A stretch of DNA of 64,000 bases from Variovorax paradoxus. GTDB lineage: Bacteria; Pseudomonadota; Gammaproteobacteria; Burkholderiales; Burkholderiaceae_C. The notes below the pieces were generated by a model. The model was not told where the DNA came from. It made no database searches and saw only the letters and a list, made by a program, of their open reading frames with translations. Location of the stretch: positions 3,086,001-3,150,000 of the forward strand of contig NZ_LR743507.1 in assembly GCF_902712855.1 (NCBI RefSeq), given 5' to 3'. Of this stretch, positions 54,754-63,009 are shown one piece after another. Position numbers and translations under genes: made by a program. Within the stretch, counting starts at the first letter, position 1, and each line of letters starts with the position of its first letter.

Positions 54754-57468
54754 ATGACCATCGCGCGCAGGGCCTTGTTCGGCAAGCTCGATCTCACGTT
54801 GTTTCGTGGCATCGAGTCCGCGACCGCTTTCGCGCGGCTTCGCGGCAATCCCCATGTCGAGCTGGTGCATTGGCTCCACCAACTCTGGCAACTCAACGAC
54901 AGCGATCTGCATCGCATTTGCCGTCACCACGATGTCGACATGCCGACCGTCGGCAGGGATCTGGCTTCCGCCTTGTCTACGCTTCCATCCGGCGCGACGT
55001 CGCTGACCGATTTCTCGCACCACATCGAACTGGCCATCGAGCGCGCATGGGTGCTGGCCAGCCTCGAGTTCGGGGATCGGCGCGTCCGCGGTGCGTGGCT
55101 GCTCGCCGCCTTGCTGCAGACCCCCGAGTTGCGCCGCACGCTGCTCGGCATGTCGTCGGCATTTCAACGCATTCCTGTCGACGGGTGGGCCGATGCGGCG
55201 GCTGCCATCTTCGTCGGCTCCCCAGAAGACAACGAGGGACCGCACGACGGCTCCGGCCTGCCGCATGCCATGCCGGGCGAGTCCAGCGGGGCCATCGCCA
55301 AAAGCGCTGACGGCAAATCCGCGTTGGCCCGGTATTGCACCGACTTGACCGAGCGCGCACGCGAGGGGCAAATCGATCCGGTCGTTGGCCGGAGGCATGA
55401 AATTCGCACGATGGTCGACATCCTCCTGCGGCGCCGCCAGAACAACCCTCTGCTGACCGGAGAGGCCGGTGTCGGCAAGACCGCGGTGGTCGAAGGCCTG
55501 GCTCTCGCCATCGTCGGTGGTGAAGTCCCGCCAACGCTGCGCAGTGCGCGCCTCTACAGCCTCGATGTCGGCGCGCTGCTAGCCGGTGCAAGCATGCGGG
55601 GCGAGTTCGAATCCCGACTGAAGTCACTGCTCGAGGAGGCGGCAGGATCGGCGCAACCGGTGATCCTGTTCATCGACGAGATGCACACCCTGATAGGTGC
55701 AGGTGGACAGGCCGGCACTGGCGATGCAGCCAACCTGCTCAAGCCTGCATTGGCGCGCGGCACGTTGCGGACCATCGGAGCGACGACGTGGAGCGAGTAC
55801 AAGCGCCACATCGAGAAGGATCCCGCCCTGACTCGTCGCTTCCAGACGCTGCAGGTAGCAGAACCCGAGGAAGCCAATGCCATCGAGATGGTGCGAGGAC
55901 TGGCTTCCACTTTTGCCGCCCATCACGGCGTCACCTTGCTCGACGAGGCGGTGCGTGCGGCGGTCACGTTGTCCCATCGCTATATCCCGGCGCGGCAACT
56001 GCCCGACAAGGCGATCAGCCTGCTCGACACCGCGTGCGCGCGAGTCGCCATGTCCTTGCATACGCCGCCGGCAGGAGTCGAACGGTTGCGTGAGCAAGCC
56101 GAGGCCTTGCAGGTCGAGCTCCACCTGCTGTCGCAGGAGCATCTTGTGGCGCACGACAGGGATAACCGCGCCAAGGCAGTACAGGCCGCAAGGGCGAAGC
56201 TCTCCGCCACCGTCAACGCCCTCGTTGTGCAGGAGGCAAGGTGGCATGACGAACTCGCGGCGGTCGAGGAACTTCATGCATTGAGAAAGAGTGAGGGAGG
56301 CCGCAGACACGAGGCGGGCCGCGCCGAGGGCGATCCGCTCTCGGCGCGGCTGATCGCCCTCGAAGAGGACCTGCGCTCGCGGCGGCAAGACATGCAGGAC
56401 GCGCCGTTGATCTTTCCGCAGGTCGATGAGTCCGTGGTTGCGGCGATCGTGGCCGACTGGACCGGCATACCCGTCGGCCGAATGGTCAATGACGAAGTGG
56501 CAGCAGTGTTGAGCCTGCAGTCCAGGCTCGGAGAGCGAGTGATCGGCCAGGACGAGGCGCTTGCCGCCATCGCCGAGCGCGTTCAGGTTGCGCGGTCTCG
56601 TCTTTGCGATCCGGGCAAGCCTGTGGGAGTGTTCCTTCTTGCAGGCCCCTCCGGCGTCGGCAAGACGGAGACTGCATTGGCGCTGGCGGAGTCGATGTAT
56701 GGCGGCGAGCAGAACCTCATCACCATCAACATGAGCGAATTCCAGGAGCCGCATACGGTGTCGACGCTGAAGGGGGCACCACCGGGATATGTAGGGTTCG
56801 GCGAGGGAGGCGTGCTGACCGAAGCCGTGCGGCGCAGACCGTACAGCGTGATCCTGCTCGACGAGATCGAGAAGGCACATCCTGACGTGCATGAGCTCTT
56901 TTACCAGGTGTTCGACAGAGGGTGGATGGAGGACGGCGAGGGCAGGCACATCGACTTCAGGAACACCACGATCCTGCTGACGAGCAACGCTGGCGCCGGG
57001 CAGATTGCAGGCCTTTGCGATGGCGCCACGGCGACGCCCGGCGTTGAGTTGCTTCGCGAAGCGCTGCATCCCATCCTGCGCGAGGTCTTTCCTGCTGCCT
57101 TCCTGGGACGGCTGTCGGTGGTGCCCTATCTGCCGCTTGACGCGGAGGCCCTGCGCAGCATCGTTGTGCTGCAACTTGATCGGCTGGTCGATCGCATGAA
57201 GACGCAACACGGCGTCGAGCTTGCCTATACGCCAGCGGTCGTTGCAGAGGTCATTGCGCGCTGTGATGCCCACGAGAGCGGTGCCCGGCGACTGACCGGC
57301 TTCATCGAACAGAAGCTGTTTCCGGTTCTTTCACGCCAGTGGCTCGGCGCATTGCTCGAACGCAGGACCATCGTCCGGATGTCCATCGACGCGAACCCGC
57401 CCAACAGTGCCATCGGCCACGAATTCCAAGGAGGGGAGGCCATCGTCTGCCACACCGAGTACGCCTGA
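54754..57468 (+). CDS. tssH: T6SS ATPase TssH (ClpV)
   Basis: TssH is the AAA+ unfoldase that disassembles the contracted TssBC sheath so that it can be reused. The 904-residue product has an N domain (about 1-160), AAA-1 with Walker A GEAGVGKT near residues 236-243 and Walker B VILFIDEMHTL near 305, a middle coiled coil, and AAA-2 with GPSGVGKT near 631-638 and VILLDEIEKAH near 705. ClpV-type features rather than ClpB are inferred from the T6SS neighbours. The ATG at 54754 is the first that keeps the domain. Confidence 0.95.
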   Translation: MTIARRALFGKLDLTLFRGIESATAFARLRGNPHVELVHWLHQLWQLNDSDLHRICRHHDVDMPTVGRDLASALSTLPSGATSLTDFSHHIELAIERAWVLASLEFGDRRVRGAWLLAALLQTPELRRTLLGMSSAFQRIPVDGWADAAAAIFVGSPEDNEGPHDGSGLPHAMPGESSGAIAKSADGKSALARYCTDLTERAREGQIDPVVGRRHEIRTMVDILLRRRQNNPLLTGEAGVGKTAVVEGLALAIVGGEVPPTLRSARLYSLDVGALLAGASMRGEFESRLKSLLEEAAGSAQPVILFIDEMHTLIGAGGQAGTGDAANLLKPALARGTLRTIGATTWSEYKRHIEKDPALTRRFQTLQVAEPEEANAIEMVRGLASTFAAHHGVTLLDEAVRAAVTLSHRYIPARQLPDKAISLLDTACARVAMSLHTPPAGVERLREQAEALQVELHLLSQEHLVAHDRDNRAKAVQAARAKLSATVNALVVQEARWHDELAAVEELHALRKSEGGRRHEAGRAEGDPLSARLIALEEDLRSRRQDMQDAPLIFPQVDESVVAAIVADWTGIPVGRMVNDEVAAVLSLQSRLGERVIGQDEALAAIAERVQVARSRLCDPGKPVGVFLLAGPSGVGKTETALALAESMYGGEQNLITINMSEFQEPHTVSTLKGAPPGYVGFGEGGVLTEAVRRRPYSVILLDEIEKAHPDVHELFYQVFDRGWMEDGEGRHIDFRNTTILLTSNAGAGQIAGLCDGATATPGVELLREALHPILREVFPAAFLGRLSVVPYLPLDAEALRSIVVLQLDRLVDRMKTQHGVELAYTPAVVAEVIARCDAHESGARRLTGFIEQKLFPVLSRQWLGALLERRTIVRMSIDANPPNSAIGHEFQGGEAIVCHTEYA

Positions 57469-57543
57469 TTTTTTCGGCCCGCCGCCTTCCGTCCACCGAT
57501 TGCGTCCGGTCCTTGTTCCGTCTTTTTTCAGCAGGGAGTTTTT

Positions 57544-58083
57544 ATGACCAACAACAGCAGTCAGAAGTTCATCGCCCGAAACCGGGCGCCGCGCGTACAG
57601 ATCGAATACGACGTGGAGATCTATGGTTCCGAAAAGAAGATCGAGCTGCCCTTCGTGATGGGTGTGCTGGCCGATCTTTCCGGCAAGCCCGTCGAGGCGC
57701 TGCCGCCGGTCGTGGAGCGCAAGTTCCTCGAAATCGACATCGACAGCTTCGACGAGCGCATGAAGGCCATCCAGCCGCGCGTGGCGTTTGCAGTGCCGAA
57801 CACGTTGACGGGTGAGGGCCAGCTCATGGTCGACATCACCTTCGAGAGCATCGATGACTTCTCGCCCGCCGCAGTGGCCCGCAAGGTCGAACCGCTGAGC
57901 CGCCTCCTTGAGGCACGCACGCAGCTAGCCAATCTGCAGACCTACATGGACGGCAAGGCTGGCGCCGAAAGCCTGGTCAACAAGCTGCTGCAAGACCCGG
58001 CGCTCATGAAGTCACTGGCACAGGCTCCCAGGCCCAGCCGGCCGGCCAGCAACGACGAGTCCGCCGCCACATCGGCGTCCTGA
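57544..58083 (+). CDS. tssB: T6SS contractile sheath small subunit TssB
   Basis: TssB forms the contractile sheath with TssC. The 179-residue product has the conserved RAPRVQIEYDVEIYGSEKKI near residue 14, then LPFVMGVLADLSGKP near residue 35. It begins 75 bp after tssH, with GGGAG before the ATG. Length is typical. Confidence 0.95.
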   Translation: MTNNSSQKFIARNRAPRVQIEYDVEIYGSEKKIELPFVMGVLADLSGKPVEALPPVVERKFLEIDIDSFDERMKAIQPRVAFAVPNTLTGEGQLMVDITFESIDDFSPAAVARKVEPLSRLLEARTQLANLQTYMDGKAGAESLVNKLLQDPALMKSLAQAPRPSRPASNDESAATSAS

Positions 58084-58104
58084 CCCCATCGCACGGAAAA
58101 CCAG

Positions 58105-59607
58105 ATGATCACCACCAGCGACCCAGTCCGCCATGTGCCAGAGGTGGCACAGCATGCCAGCCCTTCCGACTTCGCATCCTTGCTGGATCGTGAGTTCAGA
58201 CCCAAGACCGAAGAGGCACGTGACGCCGTCGAAGCCGCCGTACGCACGCTGGCCGAGCAGGCGCTCGTCAATGCGGCGACCATGACAGACGACGCATACA
58301 GCAGCATCGAAGCCATCATCGCCGAGATTGACCGCAAGCTGTCCGAGCAGATCAACCTCGTGCTTCACACCGAGGACTTCCAGAAGGTCGAGTCGGCCTG
58401 GCGCGGCATGCACCACCTCGTCTACAACACCGAGACCGACGAGAAACTCAAGATCCGCTTCATGGATGTGTCCAAGGACGAGGTTCGCCGCACGCTGCGC
58501 CGCCACAAGGGCATCGCGTGGGACCAGAGCCCGATCTTCAAGCGCATCTACGAGGAGGAATATGGCCAGCTCGGCGGCGAGCCCTATGGTTGTCTCGTGG
58601 CCGACTATTACTTCGACCACACGCCGCCCGACGTCGAACTGCTCGCCGCCATCGCACGGATATCCGCGGCGTCCCATGCTCCTTTCATCGCGGGTTCGGC
58701 GCCGTCATTGCTGGGCATGGAGTCGTGGCAGGAACTCGCGAATCCTCGCGACCTCGCCAAGATCACCTCGAACCTCGAGCATGCGCCCTGGAACTCGTTG
58801 CGCAGTACCGAGGATTCGCGCTACGTCGGCCTCGCGATGCCGCGCTTTCTCTCGCGCCTGCCTTATGGGGCGAAGACCAATCCGGTGGACGAATTCGATT
58901 TCGAAGAGGAAACCGAAGGGGCCGACCATCGCAACTACGTGTGGAGCAATGCGGCCTACGCCATGGCGGTCAACATCAATCGAAGCTTCAAGCTCTACGG
59001 CTGGTGCACCATGATCCGCGGCGTGGAATCCGGCGGCACGGTCGAGAACCTGCCTTGCCATACGTTCCCCACGGACGATGGCGGCTTCGACATGAAGTGC
59101 CCGACGGAGATCGCCATCTCGGACCGCCGCGAAGCCGAGCTTGCCAAGGCCGGCCTCATTCCGCTGGTGCATCGCAAGAACACCGACCATGCCGCCTTCA
59201 TCGGTGCGCAGTCGGTGCAGAAGCCGCAGGAGTACATGGACCCTGACGCGACGGCCAACGCGAACCTGTCGGCACGGCTGCCCTACCTGTTCGCCAGCAC
59301 GCGCTTCGCTCATTACTTGAAGTGCATCGTGCGCGACAAGATCGGCTCGTTCAAGGAGCGCGAGGACATGCAGCGCTGGCTCAACGAATGGATCATGCAT
59401 TACGTCGATGCCGACCCCGCCAACTCCTCGCAGGAGACCAAGGCCCGCCGGCCGCTCGCCGCAGCCGAAGTCGTGGTCGAGGACATCGAAGGAAACCCGG
59501 GCTACTACAGCGCCAAGTTCTTCTTGCGGCCGCACTTCCAGCTCGAAGGGCTGACCGTCTCGCTGCGGCTGGTCGCGAAGCTGCCGTCTCTCAAGGAAGC
59601 CGCCTGA
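58105..59607 (+). CDS. tssC: T6SS contractile sheath large subunit TssC
   Basis: TssC builds the outer sheath with TssB around the Hcp tube. The 500-residue product has the family stretch YGCLVADYYFDHTPPDVELL near residue 162 and then ISAASHAPFIAGSAPSLLGM near residue 186, and ends LEGLTVSLRLVAKLPSLKEA. It follows tssB by 21 bp. Length matches the usual 490-500. Confidence 0.96.
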   Translation: MITTSDPVRHVPEVAQHASPSDFASLLDREFRPKTEEARDAVEAAVRTLAEQALVNAATMTDDAYSSIEAIIAEIDRKLSEQINLVLHTEDFQKVESAWRGMHHLVYNTETDEKLKIRFMDVSKDEVRRTLRRHKGIAWDQSPIFKRIYEEEYGQLGGEPYGCLVADYYFDHTPPDVELLAAIARISAASHAPFIAGSAPSLLGMESWQELANPRDLAKITSNLEHAPWNSLRSTEDSRYVGLAMPRFLSRLPYGAKTNPVDEFDFEEETEGADHRNYVWSNAAYAMAVNINRSFKLYGWCTMIRGVESGGTVENLPCHTFPTDDGGFDMKCPTEIAISDRREAELAKAGLIPLVHRKNTDHAAFIGAQSVQKPQEYMDPDATANANLSARLPYLFASTRFAHYLKCIVRDKIGSFKEREDMQRWLNEWIMHYVDADPANSSQETKARRPLAAAEVVVEDIEGNPGYYSAKFFLRPHFQLEGLTVSLRLVAKLPSLKEAA

Positions 59608-59733
59608 TTCCATCGCGGCGAATCGTTCGATGAAGTGGCGCGCAGATGCCACGTTCCTGGTTCAGGGCGTCGCCAAGAGCGCCAGGACCTCGTCACTGTC
59701 ACATCACAAACATCACAAGCTCAGGGAGTATTC

Positions 59734-60219
59734 ATGGCTCAAGACATTTTTCTGAAAATCAATGGCATCGAAGGCGAGTCGCAGGATGCCGACCACAAGA
59801 ACGAGATCGAGGTCCTGGCTTTCAACTGGAAGGCTTTCCAGGAATCCACCATGCACGCAGGCTCGGGCGGCGGCGCCGGCAAGGCGACGGTGGACGACCT
59901 GGAATTCGACCACTACGTGGACCGGTCGAGCCCGAACCTCATGAAGTACTGCCTGACCGGCAAACACGTACAGGAAGCCAGGCTGACCGTGCGCAAGGCA
60001 GGCGGCAACCCGCTCGAGTACCTCAAGTTCACGTTCAGCGACGTGATCATCACGGCCATCCAGCCTTTCGGCTCGAACTCCGACGAAATGCGCGTCAAGG
60101 AGCGTGTGCGCTTGTCGTTCTCCAAGATCAAACAGGAATATGCGGTGCAGAACGCACAGGGCGGCAGCGGCGGCGCCGTGACCGCAGGCTACGACATCAA
60201 GGGCAACAAGGAGTCCTGA
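59734..60219 (+). CDS. hcp: T6SS tube protein Hcp (TssD)
   Basis: Hcp forms the hexameric inner tube and is also secreted. The 161-residue product starts MAQDIFLKINGIEGESQDAD and has HYVDRSSPNLMKYCLTGK near residue 60, typical of Hcp1. I chose the ATG at 59734 with CAGGGAG before it. The 126-bp gap before it has a CATCACAA repeat but no clear promoter. A strong hairpin follows. Confidence 0.95.
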   Translation: MAQDIFLKINGIEGESQDADHKNEIEVLAFNWKAFQESTMHAGSGGGAGKATVDDLEFDHYVDRSSPNLMKYCLTGKHVQEARLTVRKAGGNPLEYLKFTFSDVIITAIQPFGSNSDEMRVKERVRLSFSKIKQEYAVQNAQGGSGGAVTAGYDIKGNKES

Positions 60220-60234
60220 GTCATTCCGCTCGGC

Positions 60235-60311
60235 CCCTGGATTCGTCCAGGGTTTCCGGCACTGGGCCGTGCGCCGCGCCTTTGCGCGCTGCATGGCCCG
60301 GTGCCGGGCTT
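60235..60311 (+). terminator. Double hairpin downstream of hcp
   Basis: A 7-bp stem with a TTCG loop (60235-60241 with 60246-60252) is followed by a second hairpin, 60256-60268 with 60295-60307 (13 bp, one G-T pair) and a GC-rich inner stem, ending in GCTTTT. It could protect the hcp message or partly terminate it before tssJ. Confidence 0.55.
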
Positions 60312-60348
60312 TTCGACGCTCAGCCTCTTCTTTTTTCGTCTGCACAAC

Positions 60349-60897
60349 ATGGCCTCCAATGTGTCCGGATTCCGCGGATTTCTCGTCGCAAAGGTGACCT
60401 TGCTGCTTGTTTCCGTAGCGCTTGCACTGGGCAGTGCTTTGCCTGCCCATGCGCAGTTCTCCTTTCCCCGGGAGCAGACCAGCCTGAACATCACCATTGC
60501 GGCGGATGCGGGCGTCAACCCGGACGACAAGGGCAGGGCGGCACCGATCCTCGTGCGCATCTACGAACTGAAGTCCGAGGCCACTTTCGAATTGGCCGAC
60601 TACTTCTCCCTCAGCACGAACGACAAGACCGTCATGGCCGGCGACCTGCTGATGCGTGACGAGTTCATCTTGCGCCCGGGCGACGTGAAGACCATCAAGC
60701 GCAAGTCGCATCCGGACATCGGTGCCGTCGGCGTCATTGCAGGCTACAGAGAGCTGGCCCAAGCCGACTGGCGTGCGGTGCAGAAGGTCGACCCGGCACC
60801 CGAGGCGGCGTGGTACCGCTCGGTCGTGCCTGCCAACAAGCTCAGGCTGCAGATCAATCTGCAGTCGAAGGGCATACGGCTCACGCCCATCAAGTGA
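60349..60897 (+). CDS. tssJ: TssJ-like T6SS protein without a lipobox
   Basis: This 182-residue protein sits where TssJ, the outer-membrane lipoprotein of the TssJLM membrane complex, is expected (hcp-tssJ-tssK-tssL). It has an N-terminal signal-like segment (LVAKVTLLLVSVALALGSAL, then PAHAQ) and the SciN-like pattern SLNITIAADAGVNPDDKGRA followed by APILVRIYELKS. The protein has no cysteine anywhere, so it cannot be a lipoprotein and is probably a soluble periplasmic protein cleaved after AHA. I use the ATG at 60349; the open frame upstream adds no Cys in a lipobox. Confidence 0.8.
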   Translation: MASNVSGFRGFLVAKVTLLLVSVALALGSALPAHAQFSFPREQTSLNITIAADAGVNPDDKGRAAPILVRIYELKSEATFELADYFSLSTNDKTVMAGDLLMRDEFILRPGDVKTIKRKSHPDIGAVGVIAGYRELAQADWRAVQKVDPAPEAAWYRSVVPANKLRLQINLQSKGIRLTPIK

Positions 60898-60930
60898 GCC
60901 CGGCGGCTCGCACTCACAACGATCGATCTC

Positions 60931-62286
60931 ATGAGCTGGTACAACAAAGTCGCGTGGAGCGAAGGGCTCTTTCTGCGCCCGCAGCTGTTTCAACAACAGG
61001 AGCGATACCTCGAGCATCTGGCGCACAAGCGAGCCGCGTCGCTCAGTCCGTTCTATTGGGGATTCAGCCACTACAGCATCGATGCCGAATCGCTGTCGCT
61101 CGGCAAGCTGGTGCTCGGTAGCGCCGCCGGCATCTTTGCAGATGGCACACCGTTCGATGCGCCTGGCCAGACACCGCCGCCCGCGCCACTTACCGTGCTG
61201 CCCGAGCACATCGAGCAAGTCATCTGTCTCGCCGTGCCCATCCGCACACCGAATGGCGAGGAAACCACCTTTGACGATCCGGCTGCTTCAACGGCCTCTT
61301 TGGCGCGTTTTTCGGTGTTCGACACCGAACTGCGCGACGCCAATTCCGTCGGTCAGGGACCGAAAACGGTGCAGCTCTCCAGACTGCGCCTGCGGTTGCT
61401 CCCGCAGCGCGAACTGACCGATGCCTGGATCGGTCTTCCGCTTACCAAAGTCACGGTCCTGCGTTCCGACGGCAGCATTGCGATCGATTCGAACCTCATT
61501 CCGCCGGTGTCAGGCTACGGCGCAAGTCCGCTGCTGACGGACTGGCTGACGAACCTCCATGGCCTGTGCCGGCTGCGGGCGCAGTCGCTGGCGGCGCGGC
61601 TCAGCGGCAACGACGGCAAGTCGAGCGAGGCGGCAGAGGTGTCCGATTTTCTGCTGTTGCAGATCCTCAATCGCTACGAACCCTTGCTGGAGCACTGGCT
61701 GAGAGTGCGCGAAACCTCGCCCGAGTCGCTCTACACCGCACTGCGGACCCTGAGCGGGGAACTGGCAACCTTCGTGCGCGCGAGCACTCGGCGACCCGAG
61801 TCCCACCCCGCATACCAGCATGTCGACCCGTATCTGTCCTTCAGGGAACTGGTGGGCGATGTGCAGGCGCTGCTCAATGACGTGCTGGTGCGCAGCGCCC
61901 AGAACATTCCTTTGGCCGATCGGGTCAACGGCGTGCGCGTTGCGAGCGTCGAACCGTCCGAGTTGCAGGGTTTCTCGAGCCTCGTGTTCGCAGTGGCTGC
62001 GCACGTGCCCCCCGACCAGCTGGCCAGCCAGTTCCCCGCGCGCAGCAAGGTCGGTCCCAGCGACCGGCTCGCCGACCTCATCCGCTCGCACCTGCCAGGC
62101 ATTCCGTTGCAGGCGTTGCCGGTGCCTCCGCGACAGATTCCGTTCAATGCGGGCTTCGTCTATTTCCAGATCGACCCCCGAGGCCCTTTGTGGGAACACA
62201 TGGCCAGGCACGGGGGCCTCGCGCTGCACGTGGCAGGCGAGTTTCCCGGCCTGCGCCTCGAACTGTGGGGCGTGCGAGAGAAATGA
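60931..62286 (+). CDS. tssK: T6SS baseplate subunit TssK
   Basis: TssK connects the baseplate to the membrane complex. The 451-residue product starts MSWYNKVAWSEGLFLRPQLF with QQQERYLEHL, the family's N-terminal signature, and contains IPFNAGFVYFQIDPRGPLWE near residue 405. It follows tssJ by 33 bp. TssL, its membrane partner, is at 63010. Confidence 0.94.
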   Translation: MSWYNKVAWSEGLFLRPQLFQQQERYLEHLAHKRAASLSPFYWGFSHYSIDAESLSLGKLVLGSAAGIFADGTPFDAPGQTPPPAPLTVLPEHIEQVICLAVPIRTPNGEETTFDDPAASTASLARFSVFDTELRDANSVGQGPKTVQLSRLRLRLLPQRELTDAWIGLPLTKVTVLRSDGSIAIDSNLIPPVSGYGASPLLTDWLTNLHGLCRLRAQSLAARLSGNDGKSSEAAEVSDFLLLQILNRYEPLLEHWLRVRETSPESLYTALRTLSGELATFVRASTRRPESHPAYQHVDPYLSFRELVGDVQALLNDVLVRSAQNIPLADRVNGVRVASVEPSELQGFSSLVFAVAAHVPPDQLASQFPARSKVGPSDRLADLIRSHLPGIPLQALPVPPRQIPFNAGFVYFQIDPRGPLWEHMARHGGLALHVAGEFPGLRLELWGVREK

Positions 62287-62302
62287 CTCACCGGAGCAAT
62301 CC

Positions 62303-62959
62303 ATGACCACGCCCATCACCAGCCTCCAGAAGGAGTACATCCGCCTGCTCGACAGCAGCACGGCGGCGATGACCATCGCGGGCGCCGACATGGCGCCTGG
62401 AGCGTTCGTCGGTGTCTCGTGGCGCAACCTGACCTTCTCGGGTTGCGACTTTGCCGGCGATGGCAACGTCAAGCTCAGTTCGATGAGCGACTGTCATTTC
62501 ATCAACTGCCGGTTCCTCGCGCCGAGCCACGATTTCGGCGTGATGGAGCGAGTGAGCTTCAGCCAGTGCCGCTCGCAAGGGCGTTCCATCTTCAGCGGTC
62601 GGGACGGCAGCCGTGGCGTGGTGTTCGAGGGCTGCACTTTCTCGGGAGGCAGCTCTGCGCCGGCGGAGTTCGAAGGCATCGGCTGCACGGGAGAGGTCGT
62701 GTTCCGGCGTTGCACCGGCCATGGCGACGTGCTCGTGGCCGGCACACGACTGACCATCGAACACTGCCAGTTCGACAACATGACCTTTGTCATCGGACGC
62801 CAGCGCAGTCGGGGCGCGCAGCTGGCCGCCACCGTCGTGATCGAGCATTCGCAAGGCACCGGCGTCTGGCGACTGGTTGACGGGCGCATGAAGACCAGCC
62901 GTATCGAGAACAGCAGCTTCGAACGAATCGTCAACGACGGTTCCGAGTGCGAGGCCTGA
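62303..62959 (+). CDS. Beta-helix (pentapeptide-repeat-like) protein of unknown function in the T6SS cluster
   Basis: This 218-residue protein lies between tssK and tssL. From about residue 38 it is made of short repeats with a regular Phe/Cys pattern (for example LTFSGCDFAGDG, CHFINCRFLAPS, VSFSQCRSQG, VVFEGCTFSGGS, VVFRRCTGHG and LTIEHCQFDNMTF), which suggests a right-handed quadrilateral beta-helix with stacked cysteines. It has no signal peptide or membrane helix, so it is likely cytosolic. The ATG at 62303 is 16 bp after tssK. Function unknown; a T6SS accessory role is inferred from position only. Confidence 0.75.
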   Translation: MTTPITSLQKEYIRLLDSSTAAMTIAGADMAPGAFVGVSWRNLTFSGCDFAGDGNVKLSSMSDCHFINCRFLAPSHDFGVMERVSFSQCRSQGRSIFSGRDGSRGVVFEGCTFSGGSSAPAEFEGIGCTGEVVFRRCTGHGDVLVAGTRLTIEHCQFDNMTFVIGRQRSRGAQLAATVVIEHSQGTGVWRLVDGRMKTSRIENSSFERIVNDGSECEA

Positions 62960-63009
62960 GTACGCGCGCGTTCCCCATTTCCTTCGGCCCATCCATCTTT
63001 TCACGCGCC

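Noticed and set aside
54576..55310. A + strand frame overlapping the start of tssH
   Set aside because: Arg-rich out-of-frame reading of tssH; no recognisable domain.
62303..62959. The beta-helix protein as a T6SS effector
   Set aside because: No toxin motif, PAAR, VgrG or immunity-like partner is next to it, and its place inside the core genes fits a structural or accessory role better.
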